This document shows positions 16,461 through 25,466 of a stretch of DNA of 53,149 nucleotides, piece by piece. Source of the stretch: JBBQKI01 sp038326725 (GTDB taxonomy: Bacteria > Bacteroidota > Bacteroidia > Flavobacteriales > Flavobacteriaceae). The translations under genes and the position numbers were made by a program. Position 1 is the first letter of the stretch. Each line of letters opens with the position of its first letter. The stretch spans positions 1-53,149 of the forward strand of contig JBBQKI010000018.1 in assembly GCA_038326725.1 (NCBI GenBank). The letters are read 5' to 3'. Below the pieces are notes generated by a model. That model did not search any database, was not told the origin of the DNA, and worked only from the letters and a program-made list of their open reading frames with translations.

Positions 16461-18482
16461 ATGAAAACAAGATTACTCAGCATCACCATCCTTTTTTTCA
16501 CCCTGCAAACTGCGGTGGCGCAAAACTTTAAATACGGAAAAGTTTCAGAAGCAGAATTGCTCCAAAAACAGCACCCCACAGATGCCACGGCCAATGCAGC
16601 CATATTGTTCCGGGAGGTGAAAACCAATTTTGAATACACTAGCGATTCTGGTTTTTATATGGTAACCGACGTTTTTGAACGGGTTAAAATTTATACCAAA
16701 GAAGGTTTTGATTGGGCCACCCGCGAAGTGGACCTATACCAAGGCTCTGGTGGCAAGGATGATGAAATCTCTGGGCTTAAGGGTGTTACCTATTCTCTGG
16801 GGGCCGATGGAAAAATACAAGAGGCCAAGCTTAAAAGCGAAGGCATTTTTGATGTTGAAACCAGCAAATACCTCAACCAAACAAAGTTTACCATGCCCAA
16901 CCTTTCCGAGGGATGCGTCATAGAATACAGATATTCGATAAAGTCGCCGTTTATCAGCAATATAGACGAATTTAAGTTTCAGGAAAGAATCCCCGTCAAC
17001 CGGGTAGAAGTGCGTTTTGTTTCCCCAGAATATTTTGTTTTCCAGACCCACCAAAAAGGGTGGTTACCTTATAAAATTGGAAAAGACCGTCGCGACCGTA
17101 ATTTAAGTTTTAGCCAGACTACTCAAGATATCGGCGATATTGGTGGGTCATTACCAAAAACGGAAACACGGAATATTACGTTTAAGGAAGATATTTACGA
17201 AATAAACATGGATAATGTTCCCGCAATGAAAGAAGAAGCCTATGCCGGGAACATTGAAAACTATGCCACTTCGCTAAAATTCGAATTGAGCTATACAGAT
17301 TTTCCAGGCTCTACGATGCAGACCTATTCCACTACGTGGGAAGCTGCCACCCGGACTATTTACAATACCGATTCTTTTGGTGCCGAATTGGAACGCAGTA
17401 ACTATTTTGAAAAAGATATTGATGCTCTATTAAAAGGAGTTAGTAATCCCGATGAAAAAATTGCGAGGGTTTTTGAATTCGTTAAAAGTAAAATGAACTG
17501 GAATTCATTTAATGGTTATTTCACCAACGAAGGGGTAAAGGAAGCCTATAAAAAAGGAACAGGTAACGTGGCAGATATCAATTTGATGTTCGTGGCCATG
17601 CTTCGTCATGCCGGGGTTTCCGCAAATCCGGTATTGATAAGTACCAAAACTAACGGTATCCCACTTTTTCCAACCATAAATGGATTCAATTATGTGGTGG
17701 CCGGGGTAGAAATGGGGAGTAACGTAATTTTGCTGGACGCCACGCATAAAGATTCCGAAATGGGGATACTACAACCTAAAATATTGAATTGGCAGGGAAG
17801 GATTATCAGGAAAGATCTTTCTTCAGACTGGGTTTCTTTATCACCAACTAGTCCCGCAATCCGAGATGCGATGGTAACTATTAATCTTGCCGAGGACCTC
17901 TCCCTTTCGGGGGAAACAAAAAACAGGTTTACCGGGCATTACGCTTTGATGTACCGTGATGATTATAAAAACCTGGGCGAACTGGATATACAAAAAGAAC
18001 TGGAAAAGGACCTCGGCCAAACAGAGCTTTCCAATGTAAAATTTGAAAACCTGAAAGTCTCGAATCAACCCGTTTCCCTACATTATAATTTTGAGACCAT
18101 TGATGGTTTGGAAAACGTGGGCGGAAAACTTTATTTCTCACCCATGGCTTTTTTGGCATTAAAAGAGAATCCCTTTAAACTTGAAAAACGCGATTATCCC
18201 ATAGATTACGGCTATCCAATTAAGGATCGGTATTTGGTTACCATCAACCTGCCGGAAGGTTATAAATTAGAAAGCACCCCCGAAAACGCCATTTTTAGTT
18301 TGGGCGAAAACATGGGGGGTTTTAAATATATGATTTCACAAGTTGGCAACAAACTGCAACTCTCGGTGGAACTTTCCATCAACGATTCTTTCATTTCGGC
18401 AGAAGATTACGGCAACTTGAAAAAATTCTATGAAATGATTATTGCCAAAGAAGCTGAAAAAGTAGTCCTCATAAAAGCCTAA
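16461..18482 (+). CDS. Exported DUF3857 / transglutaminase-like paralogue, probably catalytically dead
   Basis: The 673-residue protein has a signal peptide ending in TAVAQ and the same domain plan as its upstream neighbour. Aligned to that protein and to family patterns, the nucleophile Cys is replaced by Val370 (GTGNVADINLMFVAMLR) and the His by Asn410 (NGFNYVVAG); Asp426 (ILLDATHK) remains. It is therefore a pseudoenzyme candidate, perhaps a binding partner of the active paralogue. It begins 14 bases after that gene and ends 3 bases before the MazG-like gene, within one operon running to aroA. Confidence 0.78.
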   Translation: MKTRLLSITILFFTLQTAVAQNFKYGKVSEAELLQKQHPTDATANAAILFREVKTNFEYTSDSGFYMVTDVFERVKIYTKEGFDWATREVDLYQGSGGKDDEISGLKGVTYSLGADGKIQEAKLKSEGIFDVETSKYLNQTKFTMPNLSEGCVIEYRYSIKSPFISNIDEFKFQERIPVNRVEVRFVSPEYFVFQTHQKGWLPYKIGKDRRDRNLSFSQTTQDIGDIGGSLPKTETRNITFKEDIYEINMDNVPAMKEEAYAGNIENYATSLKFELSYTDFPGSTMQTYSTTWEAATRTIYNTDSFGAELERSNYFEKDIDALLKGVSNPDEKIARVFEFVKSKMNWNSFNGYFTNEGVKEAYKKGTGNVADINLMFVAMLRHAGVSANPVLISTKTNGIPLFPTINGFNYVVAGVEMGSNVILLDATHKDSEMGILQPKILNWQGRIIRKDLSSDWVSLSPTSPAIRDAMVTINLAEDLSLSGETKNRFTGHYALMYRDDYKNLGELDIQKELEKDLGQTELSNVKFENLKVSNQPVSLHYNFETIDGLENVGGKLYFSPMAFLALKENPFKLEKRDYPIDYGYPIKDRYLVTINLPEGYKLESTPENAIFSLGENMGGFKYMISQVGNKLQLSVELSINDSFISAEDYGNLKKFYEMIIAKEAEKVVLIKA

Positions 18483-18485
18483 CCT

Positions 18486-18821
18486 ATGAACCTCCCCAAC
18501 GCCCAATTGGAAGTAGATAAATGGATAAAAGCACACGGCGTCCGTTATTTTAATGAATTGACAAACATGGCACAACTCACTGAGGAAGTGGGTGAAGTAG
18601 CACGTATCATTGCCCGCCGCTATGGTGAACAGAGCGAAAAGGAAAGCGACAAAAACAAAGATTTGGGGGAAGAATTGGCAGATGTGGTCTTTGTTGTGCT
18701 TTGTTTGGCAAACCAAACCGGCGTCAACCTTCAAGAAGCTTTTGATAAAAAATTAGAACTCAAAATCCATCGCGATCACGATCGGCATCACGGTAACGAA
18801 AAACTAAAGGGCGATGTTTAA
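18486..18821 (+). CDS. MazG-like nucleoside triphosphate pyrophosphohydrolase
   Basis: The 111-residue protein belongs to the all-alpha NTP-PPase superfamily. The Mg-binding acidic residues are in QLTEEVGEVAR and DLGEELADVVFVV. Members hydrolyse (d)NTPs to monophosphate and pyrophosphate, often as house-cleaning enzymes. The substrate is not predictable from sequence. It begins 3 bases after the previous gene and its end overlaps the next by 8 bases, so it is translationally linked within the operon. Confidence 0.88.
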   Translation: MNLPNAQLEVDKWIKAHGVRYFNELTNMAQLTEEVGEVARIIARRYGEQSEKESDKNKDLGEELADVVFVVLCLANQTGVNLQEAFDKKLELKIHRDHDRHHGNEKLKGDV

Positions 18822-19056
18822 AAGGGTAATTTCTTATAAAGGGTTTTGGAAATCAGTACTAATTTTAGGCATAATTTATATGCTCGTGTTATTTTTCATA
18901 CAATGGGCAATGGTTGGGTTTTCTTCTGAATTGTTCTTTGCGGAAAACCTATTTCTCTTTATTGCCTCATTCCTTTTTGCTGGATTTATATGCGGGTTTA
19001 CGGTGAGTTACGGGAAATTTTGGGGGAAGCTGAAACAAGAAGATTTTAAGAAATGA
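18814..19056 (+). CDS. Small membrane protein of unknown function
   Basis: The 80-residue protein has two hydrophobic helices (about residues 14-34 and 45-66) and Lys-rich ends. No family is recognised. Its start overlaps the MazG-like gene by 8 bases and its stop overlaps the aroA start in an ATGA, which strongly supports that it is translated. It probably sits in the inner membrane. Confidence 0.7.
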   Translation: MFKRVISYKGFWKSVLILGIIYMLVLFFIQWAMVGFSSELFFAENLFLFIASFLFAGFICGFTVSYGKFWGKLKQEDFKK

Positions 19057-20282
19057 AAGTTTTCCTTTCTTATAAAGAAGGAAATGAAAAAGTTTCCCTT
19101 TCCATAAACGGGTCAAAAAGCGAATCGAACCGACTACTTTTGTTACAGGCCATTTACCCCAACCTTTCCATAAAAAACATTTCGGACAGTGAGGATACCT
19201 TCGTTTTGTGTGAAGGTTTGAAAATCACAAAAGGAAAGGTAAATGTAAACCATGCAGGCACCGCGATGCGTTTTCTCACTGCCCATTTCGCAACTTTGGA
19301 AGGAACGGATATTTTACTTACGGGCAGCAACCGAATGCAACAACGGCCCATAAAAATTTTGGTGGATGCCCTGCTCCAACTTGGAGCGGACATAAAATAT
19401 GTAAATGAAGAAGGCTTTCCCCCACTTCGGATCATGGGAAAAAAATTAACCGGAAATCAAGTGAGCCTTAAAGCCAATGTGAGCAGTCAATATATTTCGG
19501 CTTTGATGCTAATTGCACCTTCATTAAAAACAGGTTTAAATATTCACTTGGAGGGAAAAACCACCTCTCTCCCTTATTTGAAAATGACGGCTTCATTGCT
19601 TAAAAAGATTGGGGTTTCGTGTATGTTTTCAAACAATGAAATTTCAATAAAACCTTTAAGAAAAATTGAGGAAACCACAATTGAGGTAGAATCCGACTGG
19701 AGTTCCGCTTCCTATTTCTACAGTTTGGTGGCCTTGTCGGAAAATAGTTCACTTACCCTTCAGCATTATACAAAAGAAACACTTCAGGGAGATGCGGAAT
19801 TGGTTACCATTTATCAAAAACTGGGCGTGAAAACGGTTTTTGATGAAGTGGAAAAATCAATAAGCCTTTCAAAATCGGGAAAACGTTTGCCGAAAAAACT
19901 TTCACTGGATTTGGCAAATACACCGGATTTGGCGCAAACAATTGCTGTAAGCTGTTTAGGTCTCGGGATCGGGTGTGCGTTGACAGGGCTTCAAACCTTA
20001 AAAATAAAGGAAACCGATAGGCTTTCCGCATTAAAAGCGGAACTGGAAAAACTTGGCGCGATTGTAACTGTTACCGAAGATTCTTTAAAATTACTTCCTT
20101 CAAAATTGAAAATTGAAAACGCAATTATCGAAACTTATAACGATCACCGCATGGCCATGGCCTTTGCCCCTTTGTCCCTGCTTTTTCCCATAACGATTAA
20201 TGACCCTATGGTGGTTGAAAAATCTTTTCCAACATTTTGGAAATGCCTTGAAAAGACAGGCGTTTCGGTGAATTTCCAATAA
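19053..20282 (+). CDS. aroA: 3-phosphoshikimate 1-carboxyvinyltransferase (EPSP synthase)
   Basis: The 409-residue enzyme joins shikimate-3-phosphate and phosphoenolpyruvate, the sixth shikimate step. Motifs visible are GSKSESNR (Lys and Arg for substrate), NHAGTAMRFLTA, RMQQRPI, the catalytic Asp in LANTPDLAQTI, KETDRLSALKAEL and YNDHRMAMAFA. The length is slightly below the usual 420-430, as is common in Bacteroidota. The start codon overlaps the previous gene's stop (ATGA). It ends the operon; queA downstream has its own promoter. Confidence 0.96.
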   Translation: MKVFLSYKEGNEKVSLSINGSKSESNRLLLLQAIYPNLSIKNISDSEDTFVLCEGLKITKGKVNVNHAGTAMRFLTAHFATLEGTDILLTGSNRMQQRPIKILVDALLQLGADIKYVNEEGFPPLRIMGKKLTGNQVSLKANVSSQYISALMLIAPSLKTGLNIHLEGKTTSLPYLKMTASLLKKIGVSCMFSNNEISIKPLRKIEETTIEVESDWSSASYFYSLVALSENSSLTLQHYTKETLQGDAELVTIYQKLGVKTVFDEVEKSISLSKSGKRLPKKLSLDLANTPDLAQTIAVSCLGLGIGCALTGLQTLKIKETDRLSALKAELEKLGAIVTVTEDSLKLLPSKLKIENAIIETYNDHRMAMAFAPLSLLFPITINDPMVVEKSFPTFWKCLEKTGVSVNFQ

Positions 20283-20297
20283 TAAACCCCCATTTGC

Positions 20298-20329
20298 TTG
20301 ACAACCCCTATTTTGAGGTTGTATATTTG
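20298..20329 (+). promoter_or_regulatory. Promoter of queA (TTG - N21 - TATATTTG)
   Basis: TTGACA at 20298-20303 and TATATTTG at 20322-20329 are separated as in the Bacteroidota consensus (TTG, about 19-21 bases, TAnnTTTG). It is the cleanest promoter in the window. Confidence 0.7.
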
Positions 20330-20360
20330 CACCCTTTCAATATAAAAATCACGCGCACTT

Positions 20361-21416
20361 ATGGGAATGAAACTTTCAAATTTCAACTTTAACCTTCCGG
20401 AGGAATTATTGGCCGAATACCCTGCAACCAATAGGGATGAATCCCGGTTGATGGTCTTGGACAGAAAAACCAAAACCATTGAACATAAAACCTTCAAAGA
20501 CCTTATTGATTATTTCAATGAAGACGATGTTTTGGTTACCAATAATACAAAAGTTTTCCCCGCACGTTTGTTTGGGAACAAAGAAAAAACAGGCGCAAGG
20601 ATCGAGGTTTTTTTGTTAAGGGAATTAAATTCCGAAACTCGTCTTTGGGATGTTTTGGTGGATCCTGCCCGAAAGATTAGAATTGGTAATAAACTATATT
20701 TCGGCGATGACGAAACCTTGGTGGCAGAAGTGATTGACAATACAACTTCCCGCGGAAGGACACTTCGATTCCTTTTTGACGGATCTTATCAAGAATTCCG
20801 AAACAAGCTTACCGAACTTGGGGAAACCCCATTGCCAAAATATATTAAAAGGGAAGTTGAGCCCGAGGACGCAGAACGTTACCAAACAATTTTTGCAAAA
20901 AATGAAGGTGCGGTAGCAGCCCCAACTGCTGGATTGCACTTTTCAAAGCATCTTCTAAAAAGGCTTGAAATTAAAGGCGTACATATTGCTGAAGTTACCT
21001 TGCACGTTGGCTTGGGAACTTTCAGCCCCGTTGAGGTTGAAGACCTTTCAAAACATAAAATGGATTCAGAGGAAATGATGGTTACCGAAGAAGCCGTAAA
21101 AATTATTAATGCCGGCATTCAAAGAAAGCAACGAATTTGTGCCGTTGGCACTACCGCGATGCGCGCGCTGGAAAGCTCGGTTTCATCAAACCATACTTTA
21201 AATGCATATTCCGGCTGGACCAATAAATTCATTTTCCCGCCTTACGATTTCAGCATTGCCAATGCAATGGTAACAAATTTCCATACCCCAAAATCTACGT
21301 TGTTGATGATGGTTGCTGCCTTTGCGGGGCATGATTTCATAAAGGAAGCTTATGTAGAGGCTATCAAGGAAAAGTATAATTTCTATACTTATGGTGATGC
21401 GATGCTAATCATATAA
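20361..21416 (+). CDS. queA: S-adenosylmethionine:tRNA ribosyltransferase-isomerase
   Basis: The protein has 351 residues, or 349 if the second ATG at 20367 is used (MKLSNFNFNLP is the more typical N-terminus). QueA transfers and isomerises the ribose of AdoMet onto preQ1 at tRNA position 34, making epoxyqueuosine. Family motifs are ELLAEYPATNRDESRL, VTNNTKVFPARL, VAAPTAGLHFS, HVGLGTFSPV and MVTNFHTPKSTLLMM. It has its own strong promoter and a strong terminator, so it is a single-gene unit. Confidence 0.96.
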   Translation: MGMKLSNFNFNLPEELLAEYPATNRDESRLMVLDRKTKTIEHKTFKDLIDYFNEDDVLVTNNTKVFPARLFGNKEKTGARIEVFLLRELNSETRLWDVLVDPARKIRIGNKLYFGDDETLVAEVIDNTTSRGRTLRFLFDGSYQEFRNKLTELGETPLPKYIKREVEPEDAERYQTIFAKNEGAVAAPTAGLHFSKHLLKRLEIKGVHIAEVTLHVGLGTFSPVEVEDLSKHKMDSEEMMVTEEAVKIINAGIQRKQRICAVGTTAMRALESSVSSNHTLNAYSGWTNKFIFPPYDFSIANAMVTNFHTPKSTLLMMVAAFAGHDFIKEAYVEAIKEKYNFYTYGDAMLII

Positions 21417-21417
21417 A

Positions 21418-21453
21418 AATAAAAAATCCCTCACGTCCGAGGGATTTTTTATT
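21418..21453 (+). terminator. Rho-independent terminator after queA
   Basis: A 15-bp stem (21418-21432 with 21439-21453) of AATAAAAAATCCCTC and its complement surrounds the loop ACGTCC. The run of T on the right arm suits termination on the plus strand, and the A run on the left gives it some bidirectional character. Confidence 0.85.
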
Positions 21454-21530
21454 TTAAGTTATTGTTTTTTCAAATGTCAAAATAAAAATTTATATTAGTA
21501 GGCCTTTTTAAAGGCTTAAGGCACCTGTGC

Positions 21531-23189
21531 ATGGGAAAAATTACTTACATCTTTATTTTCTTCTTCATCAAAACTACCTCCTTCTCTCAGGAGGTGCCAC
21601 TATTGCCCGTAAGTTGGGAAATGGATATTTCAAACACAACAACCCCAATTATATTACCCCCATTAAACCTTGAAAATGTTCATCGAGAAGACAGTATAAA
21701 CGATTTGGACAAAAGCCTTCCTTGGCGGTATGGCATCACCCGCCCTATTCAATTAAACATTCATGACCACGGAACTTGGACCGAATTGCCAAACGGCGAT
21801 AAAATATGGCAAGTGGCCATTCAATCCTCCTGGGCATTGAATTTAAGTTTGAACTTCAACGAATTTTACTTGCCGAAAGGCTCCCGGTTGCAACTTTATA
21901 ACGATTCCCGCACCGATATTTCACGAACTTATACCCATTCAGAGAATACTACCAACCAACTTTTGGGTTCTTGGTTCGTGGAAGGCGATATTATTTGGGT
22001 GGAATATTTTCAGCCTGCTTCGGCACAGGGACAGCTAAGGTTGGAAATAGGCAGTGTAATTCACGGCTACCGCATGGGGCAGGTAACTATGTTTGCAGAC
22101 GGCATGAGGGGTTTGAACGATTCGGGGGATTGCAATTATGATGTGAATTGCAACTTGGGAGAAGATTTTGACGATAAAAAGGATTTACTCAAAAAAGCCG
22201 TGGCATTGCTCAATTTGGGGAATGGCTATTTGTGCTCCGCGGTTTTAATGAACAATACCCAAAATGACAAAACCCCATACCTTTTGACCGCAAACCATTG
22301 TCTTGAAAATAGCAATCCTGCTTTTTGGTCCTTGCGTTTCAACTGGATGAGCCCCAATCCTGTTTGTGGCACAGGCGATGATAGCACGGATATTGAAACG
22401 AATTTTACCGTTAGTGGGGCGACTGTTAAAGCCAACAATGCGTTGAGCGATTTTGCATTAGTAGAACTTACAAATCCTATCCCAAGTTCTTGGGATATTG
22501 CTTTTGCCGGCTGGGACAATTCCGATACCAATCCGCTTTTTGCAGTGGGCATTCACCACCCAAATGGCGACATCATGAAAATTTGCAGAGATGATTCCGG
22601 GGCAGTGAAGGAAAATGCCGAGGGGGTGGAAGTTTGGCTTATTGAAGGAATTTCCGCAGGCAATGGCAACGGTTGGGAAATGGGGACCACCGAAAGCGGT
22701 TCTTCCGGCTCGCCTTTGTTTGATCATAATGGAAGGATCATTGGTCAATTGTACGCTGGGCAATCTTTTTGTGATGGAACTCAAAACAATGGCGATTATG
22801 ATATTTACGGTAGGTTTGGCGTTTCGTGGAATTCCGGAAACTCCCCCCAAACCCGTTTGATGGATTGGCTGGACCCAGCGCAAACGGGCCAGACCACCAT
22901 GGAAACCCTTCAGAATATATTGAACGCCCCGGACTTTCAATTTTTGGGCGAATTGGAAATTTATCCCAACCCCGCAACTACCGAAATCACTGTGATGAAC
23001 AACCGCTATCCCAACCTTACCTATAATTTTTACAATATGATTGGCCAACGATTGTCCTCCGGTTCCTTGTCCAATACCATGAACACCATCAGTATTGAAA
23101 ATCTTTCGGAAGGGGTTTATTTCCTTCACCTTACCGATGAGGACAGCGATGATACAGTTACCAAAAAAATTATTGTTGATAGGTTTTAA
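21531..23189 (+). CDS. T9SS-exported trypsin-like serine protease (Lys-C type)
   Basis: The 552-residue protein has a signal peptide (about 1-19) and a propeptide-like region to about residue 200. The serine-protease domain has the triad His256 (LLTANHC), Asp307 (LSDFALVEL) and Ser392 (SGSSGSPLF), in the style of Achromobacter lysyl endopeptidase. Residues about 475-552 form a type A T9SS sorting domain (ELEIYPNPATTEITV to KIIVDRF), so it should cross the outer membrane through the gliding-linked secretion system. Cys pairs around NYDVNC and YLCSAV support a secreted protein. The cleavage specificity is inferred only. Confidence 0.88.
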   Translation: MGKITYIFIFFFIKTTSFSQEVPLLPVSWEMDISNTTTPIILPPLNLENVHREDSINDLDKSLPWRYGITRPIQLNIHDHGTWTELPNGDKIWQVAIQSSWALNLSLNFNEFYLPKGSRLQLYNDSRTDISRTYTHSENTTNQLLGSWFVEGDIIWVEYFQPASAQGQLRLEIGSVIHGYRMGQVTMFADGMRGLNDSGDCNYDVNCNLGEDFDDKKDLLKKAVALLNLGNGYLCSAVLMNNTQNDKTPYLLTANHCLENSNPAFWSLRFNWMSPNPVCGTGDDSTDIETNFTVSGATVKANNALSDFALVELTNPIPSSWDIAFAGWDNSDTNPLFAVGIHHPNGDIMKICRDDSGAVKENAEGVEVWLIEGISAGNGNGWEMGTTESGSSGSPLFDHNGRIIGQLYAGQSFCDGTQNNGDYDIYGRFGVSWNSGNSPQTRLMDWLDPAQTGQTTMETLQNILNAPDFQFLGELEIYPNPATTEITVMNNRYPNLTYNFYNMIGQRLSSGSLSNTMNTISIENLSEGVYFLHLTDEDSDDTVTKKIIVDRF

Positions 23190-23205
23190 GGTTTCCTGAC
23201 TTTCG

Positions 23206-23254
23206 TCTCACATCTCACATCTCACATCTCACATCTCACGTCTCACTTCTTACT
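23206..23254 (+). repeat. 7-bp tandem repeat (TCTCACA, about 7 copies)
   Basis: Four exact TCTCACA units are followed by TCTCACG, TCTCACT and TCTTACT. The array fills the spacer between the protease stop and the rlmN -7 box, occupying the place of a -33 element. Confidence 0.85.
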
Positions 23255-23262
23255 AAAATGAG

Positions 23263-23270
23263 TATTTTTG
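23263..23270 (+). promoter_or_regulatory. -7 box TATTTTTG directly before rlmN
   Basis: This is a full TAnnTTTG match, 6 bases before the ATG at 23277, predicting a leaderless or near-leaderless rlmN transcript. Confidence 0.5.
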
Positions 23271-23276
23271 CAACCT

Positions 23277-24317
23277 ATGATTTCAGGAAAAAAAGATATT
23301 CGCGCCCTTTCAAAAGATGAACTCAAATCTTTTTTTGAAAGCATTGGCGATAAAACCTTTCGCGGGAGCCAGGTTTATGAGTGGCTTTGGAGCAAAGGTA
23401 TTCACACCTTTGATGGGATGACCAATCTTTCAAAAGAAACCCGTGCGCATTTGCAGGAAAATTTCACCATTAACCATATTGAGGTAGACCATATTCAAAA
23501 AAGCAGTGACGGTACAATCAAAAATGCTGTAAAACTGCATGACGGGCTCATCGTGGAATCCGTTTTAATCCCCACCAAGAAAAGGACAACGGCTTGTGTT
23601 TCTTCGCAAGTGGGCTGCAGTTTGGACTGTAAATTCTGTGCCACGGCACAATTGAAAAGAATGCGCAATTTGAATCCTGACGAGATTTATGATCAAGTGG
23701 TTTCCATTGACCGAGAAAGCAGGCTGTATCATAATAAACCTTTGACCAACATTGTTTTTATGGGAATGGGCGAACCGCTGATGAATTATAAAAATGTATT
23801 GGAGGCTATTGAAAAAATCACTTCAAAAGAAGGCTTGGGGATGTCCGCCAAACGGATCACGCTTTCCACTTCGGGCGTGCCGAAAATGATCAAAAAACTG
23901 GCAGATGATGAGGTAAAATTCCATCTTGCGGTCTCATTGCACTCTGCCATTCAAGAAACCCGGGAGAAAATAATGCCTTTTGCCAAAAGCTTTTCTTTGG
24001 ATGACTTGAGAGAAGCACTGGAATATTGGTTTGTAAAAACGAAACGGCCTATTACATACGAATATGTGGTTTGGGAAGGAATAAATGACAACCAAGAAGC
24101 CATTGAAGCTTTGGTGAGGTTTTGCAAATATGTTCCCTGTAAGGTGAACTTAATTGAATACAATTCCATAGGCGATGATCAATTTAAGCAAGCATCGCCC
24201 GCGAATATCCAGAATTATATCACCGTTTTGGAAAGGAACCGGATTCCCGTTACGGTTCGCCGGAGCCGCGGAAAAGATATTGATGCGGCCTGTGGGCAGT
24301 TGGCAAACAAGAGTTAA
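23277..24317 (+). CDS. rlmN: 23S rRNA (A2503-C2) / tRNA (A37-C2) methyltransferase, radical SAM
   Basis: The 346-residue enzyme has the radical-SAM cluster motif CSLDCKFCATAQ, the AdoMet-binding GMGEPLMN and the C-terminal catalytic Cys in DAACGQL; the preceding helical domain has SKETRAHL. RlmN methylates C2 of A2503 in 23S rRNA and A37 in some tRNAs. The ATG at 23277 is chosen over an in-frame TTG at 23268 because it gives the usual short N-terminus. A -7 box lies immediately upstream. Confidence 0.96.
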   Translation: MISGKKDIRALSKDELKSFFESIGDKTFRGSQVYEWLWSKGIHTFDGMTNLSKETRAHLQENFTINHIEVDHIQKSSDGTIKNAVKLHDGLIVESVLIPTKKRTTACVSSQVGCSLDCKFCATAQLKRMRNLNPDEIYDQVVSIDRESRLYHNKPLTNIVFMGMGEPLMNYKNVLEAIEKITSKEGLGMSAKRITLSTSGVPKMIKKLADDEVKFHLAVSLHSAIQETREKIMPFAKSFSLDDLREALEYWFVKTKRPITYEYVVWEGINDNQEAIEALVRFCKYVPCKVNLIEYNSIGDDQFKQASPANIQNYITVLERNRIPVTVRRSRGKDIDAACGQLANKS

Positions 24318-24334
24318 AAACTTCTCCCTTAAAT

Positions 24335-24442
24335 CCCCTGATTTGACTACGCTCAGCACTTGCTTCAAAGAGGGGACTTTTTGCTTTTAACCACAACAAG
24401 CACCATCCCTTTGGAGTCCCGAGGTATCGGTAGGGAGGGATG
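24335..24442. repeat. Palindromic intergenic segment
   Basis: The spacer after rlmN (24318-24550) has no gene. It contains CCCCT/AGGGG arms (24335-24339 and 24371-24375) and a nested dyad CATCCCT...AGGGATG (24404-24410 and 24436-24442) enclosing CCGA-ggta-TCGG. It looks like a degraded intergenic repeat. Confidence 0.35.
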
Positions 24443-24494
24443 TTCTTAATTTGAATACCCCGATTTTCTTGACTATTATAGGGCAATATATTAT

Positions 24495-24523
24495 AAAAAA
24501 AACGGCCCCGAATTTCGGGGCCG
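24495..24523 (-). terminator. Terminator of the T9SS cargo gene
   Basis: On the minus strand, CGGCCCCGAA and its exact complement (24503-24512 and 24514-24523) form a GC-rich hairpin followed by eight T (the A run 24495-24502 on the plus strand). Confidence 0.85.
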
Positions 24524-24550
24524 CTATTATCAACACTTAAAAATGTAAAA

Positions 24551-25369
24551 TTATTTTTTTACGATTTTAAAGGTTTTGCTGTTTCCATCAATGGTAACTG
24601 TAGCAATGTAAACCCCTGTTTTCAAACTTGAAAGGTTTACGGTTTCAGAAGTATTCGAAAGTTTTTGAGAAAGTACTTGTTGGCCAAGAATATTGAACAA
24701 TACAACTTTTTCCATTGAATTAGTGGCAGAAAGGTTCAAAAGATTGTTGGCATCAACAAAATATTCAAAGTCATTAAAAGTATTGTCATTAACTCCTAAC
24801 CCGCCATCATCGCCGGCTTCTATACCAACACCGGGGGAAGATTCATAAGCAAAATCTTTAACGGTTATTAAGTTTGAACCATTTACATCAGTATTCAAAC
24901 GAGCCCAACCGTAATGAGTATTACCATTAAAAACGAATCTTACACCTATGTAACCATCGGTGACTGCACCACACCATTGGCTGTTTGAGTATGCGCAACC
25001 ATAATAGTTTAAATCGCCCCGAATTCCATTTGCAGTATAACCAGCAGCCCCATCAATAACGTCTCCTTCATTAAGGAGAGCTGGATATTCAAAACCACCG
25101 GCAGTAATTCCTAAAAAAGCACCTCCAGAACTAGGAAATACAATTGCGGCATTTCCGCCAGCAAGACCATCAGGATTAGTTACTGTAAATTCTGTCAATG
25201 CTGCTGTAAAATCGATAATATAATCTTCACCCACATTAAGAACTGCATCAGGATCTACATCTGTGTAAACAACTTGCCCACTCGCATCTGCAACACCAAG
25301 TGCAGCCGCAGACAGCGCACCATATTGCAATAATCTTTCAGATAATTTTTTTCGTGTAATTTTTTTCAT
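24551..25369 (-). CDS. Secreted protein with T9SS type A sorting domain
   Basis: The 272-residue protein begins MKKITRKKLSERLL and has a signal-like stretch ending in ADASGQ. Residues about 33-180 form a beta-rich domain of unknown role, with the pattern RFVFNGNTHYGWARL seen in secreted adhesion-like proteins. From about residue 200 it has a type A T9SS C-terminal domain (SMEKVVLFNILGQQV to TFKIVKK), although the usual 'YPNP' entry is replaced by DANNLLNL. The gene has its own promoter and a strong terminator. It is transcribed away from the fusion gene. The substrate or binding role is unknown. Confidence 0.8.
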   Translation of the reverse strand: MKKITRKKLSERLLQYGALSAAALGVADASGQVVYTDVDPDAVLNVGEDYIIDFTAALTEFTVTNPDGLAGGNAAIVFPSSGGAFLGITAGGFEYPALLNEGDVIDGAAGYTANGIRGDLNYYGCAYSNSQWCGAVTDGYIGVRFVFNGNTHYGWARLNTDVNGSNLITVKDFAYESSPGVGIEAGDDGGLGVNDNTFNDFEYFVDANNLLNLSATNSMEKVVLFNILGQQVLSQKLSNTSETVNLSSLKTGVYIATVTIDGNSKTFKIVKK

Positions 25370-25422
25370 TTTGAATAGGATTTAATGCAAAACTTTTTGC
25401 AGTTTTACTTCGTTAATAAGAG

Positions 25423-25430
25423 CAAATATA
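25423..25430 (-). promoter_or_regulatory. Promoter -7 box TATATTTG for the T9SS cargo gene
   Basis: This is a full match on the minus strand, 53 bases upstream of the start codon. Confidence 0.5.
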
Positions 25431-25466
25431 AATAAAGTTCCACAAAAAAACTCATAAATGTAAATA

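Noticed and set aside
22458..23129. Long open frame antisense to the T9SS protease
   Set aside because: It has no family motifs or signals and mirrors the coding periodicity of the protease gene; the same holds for the antisense frames under ftsZ and rsgA.
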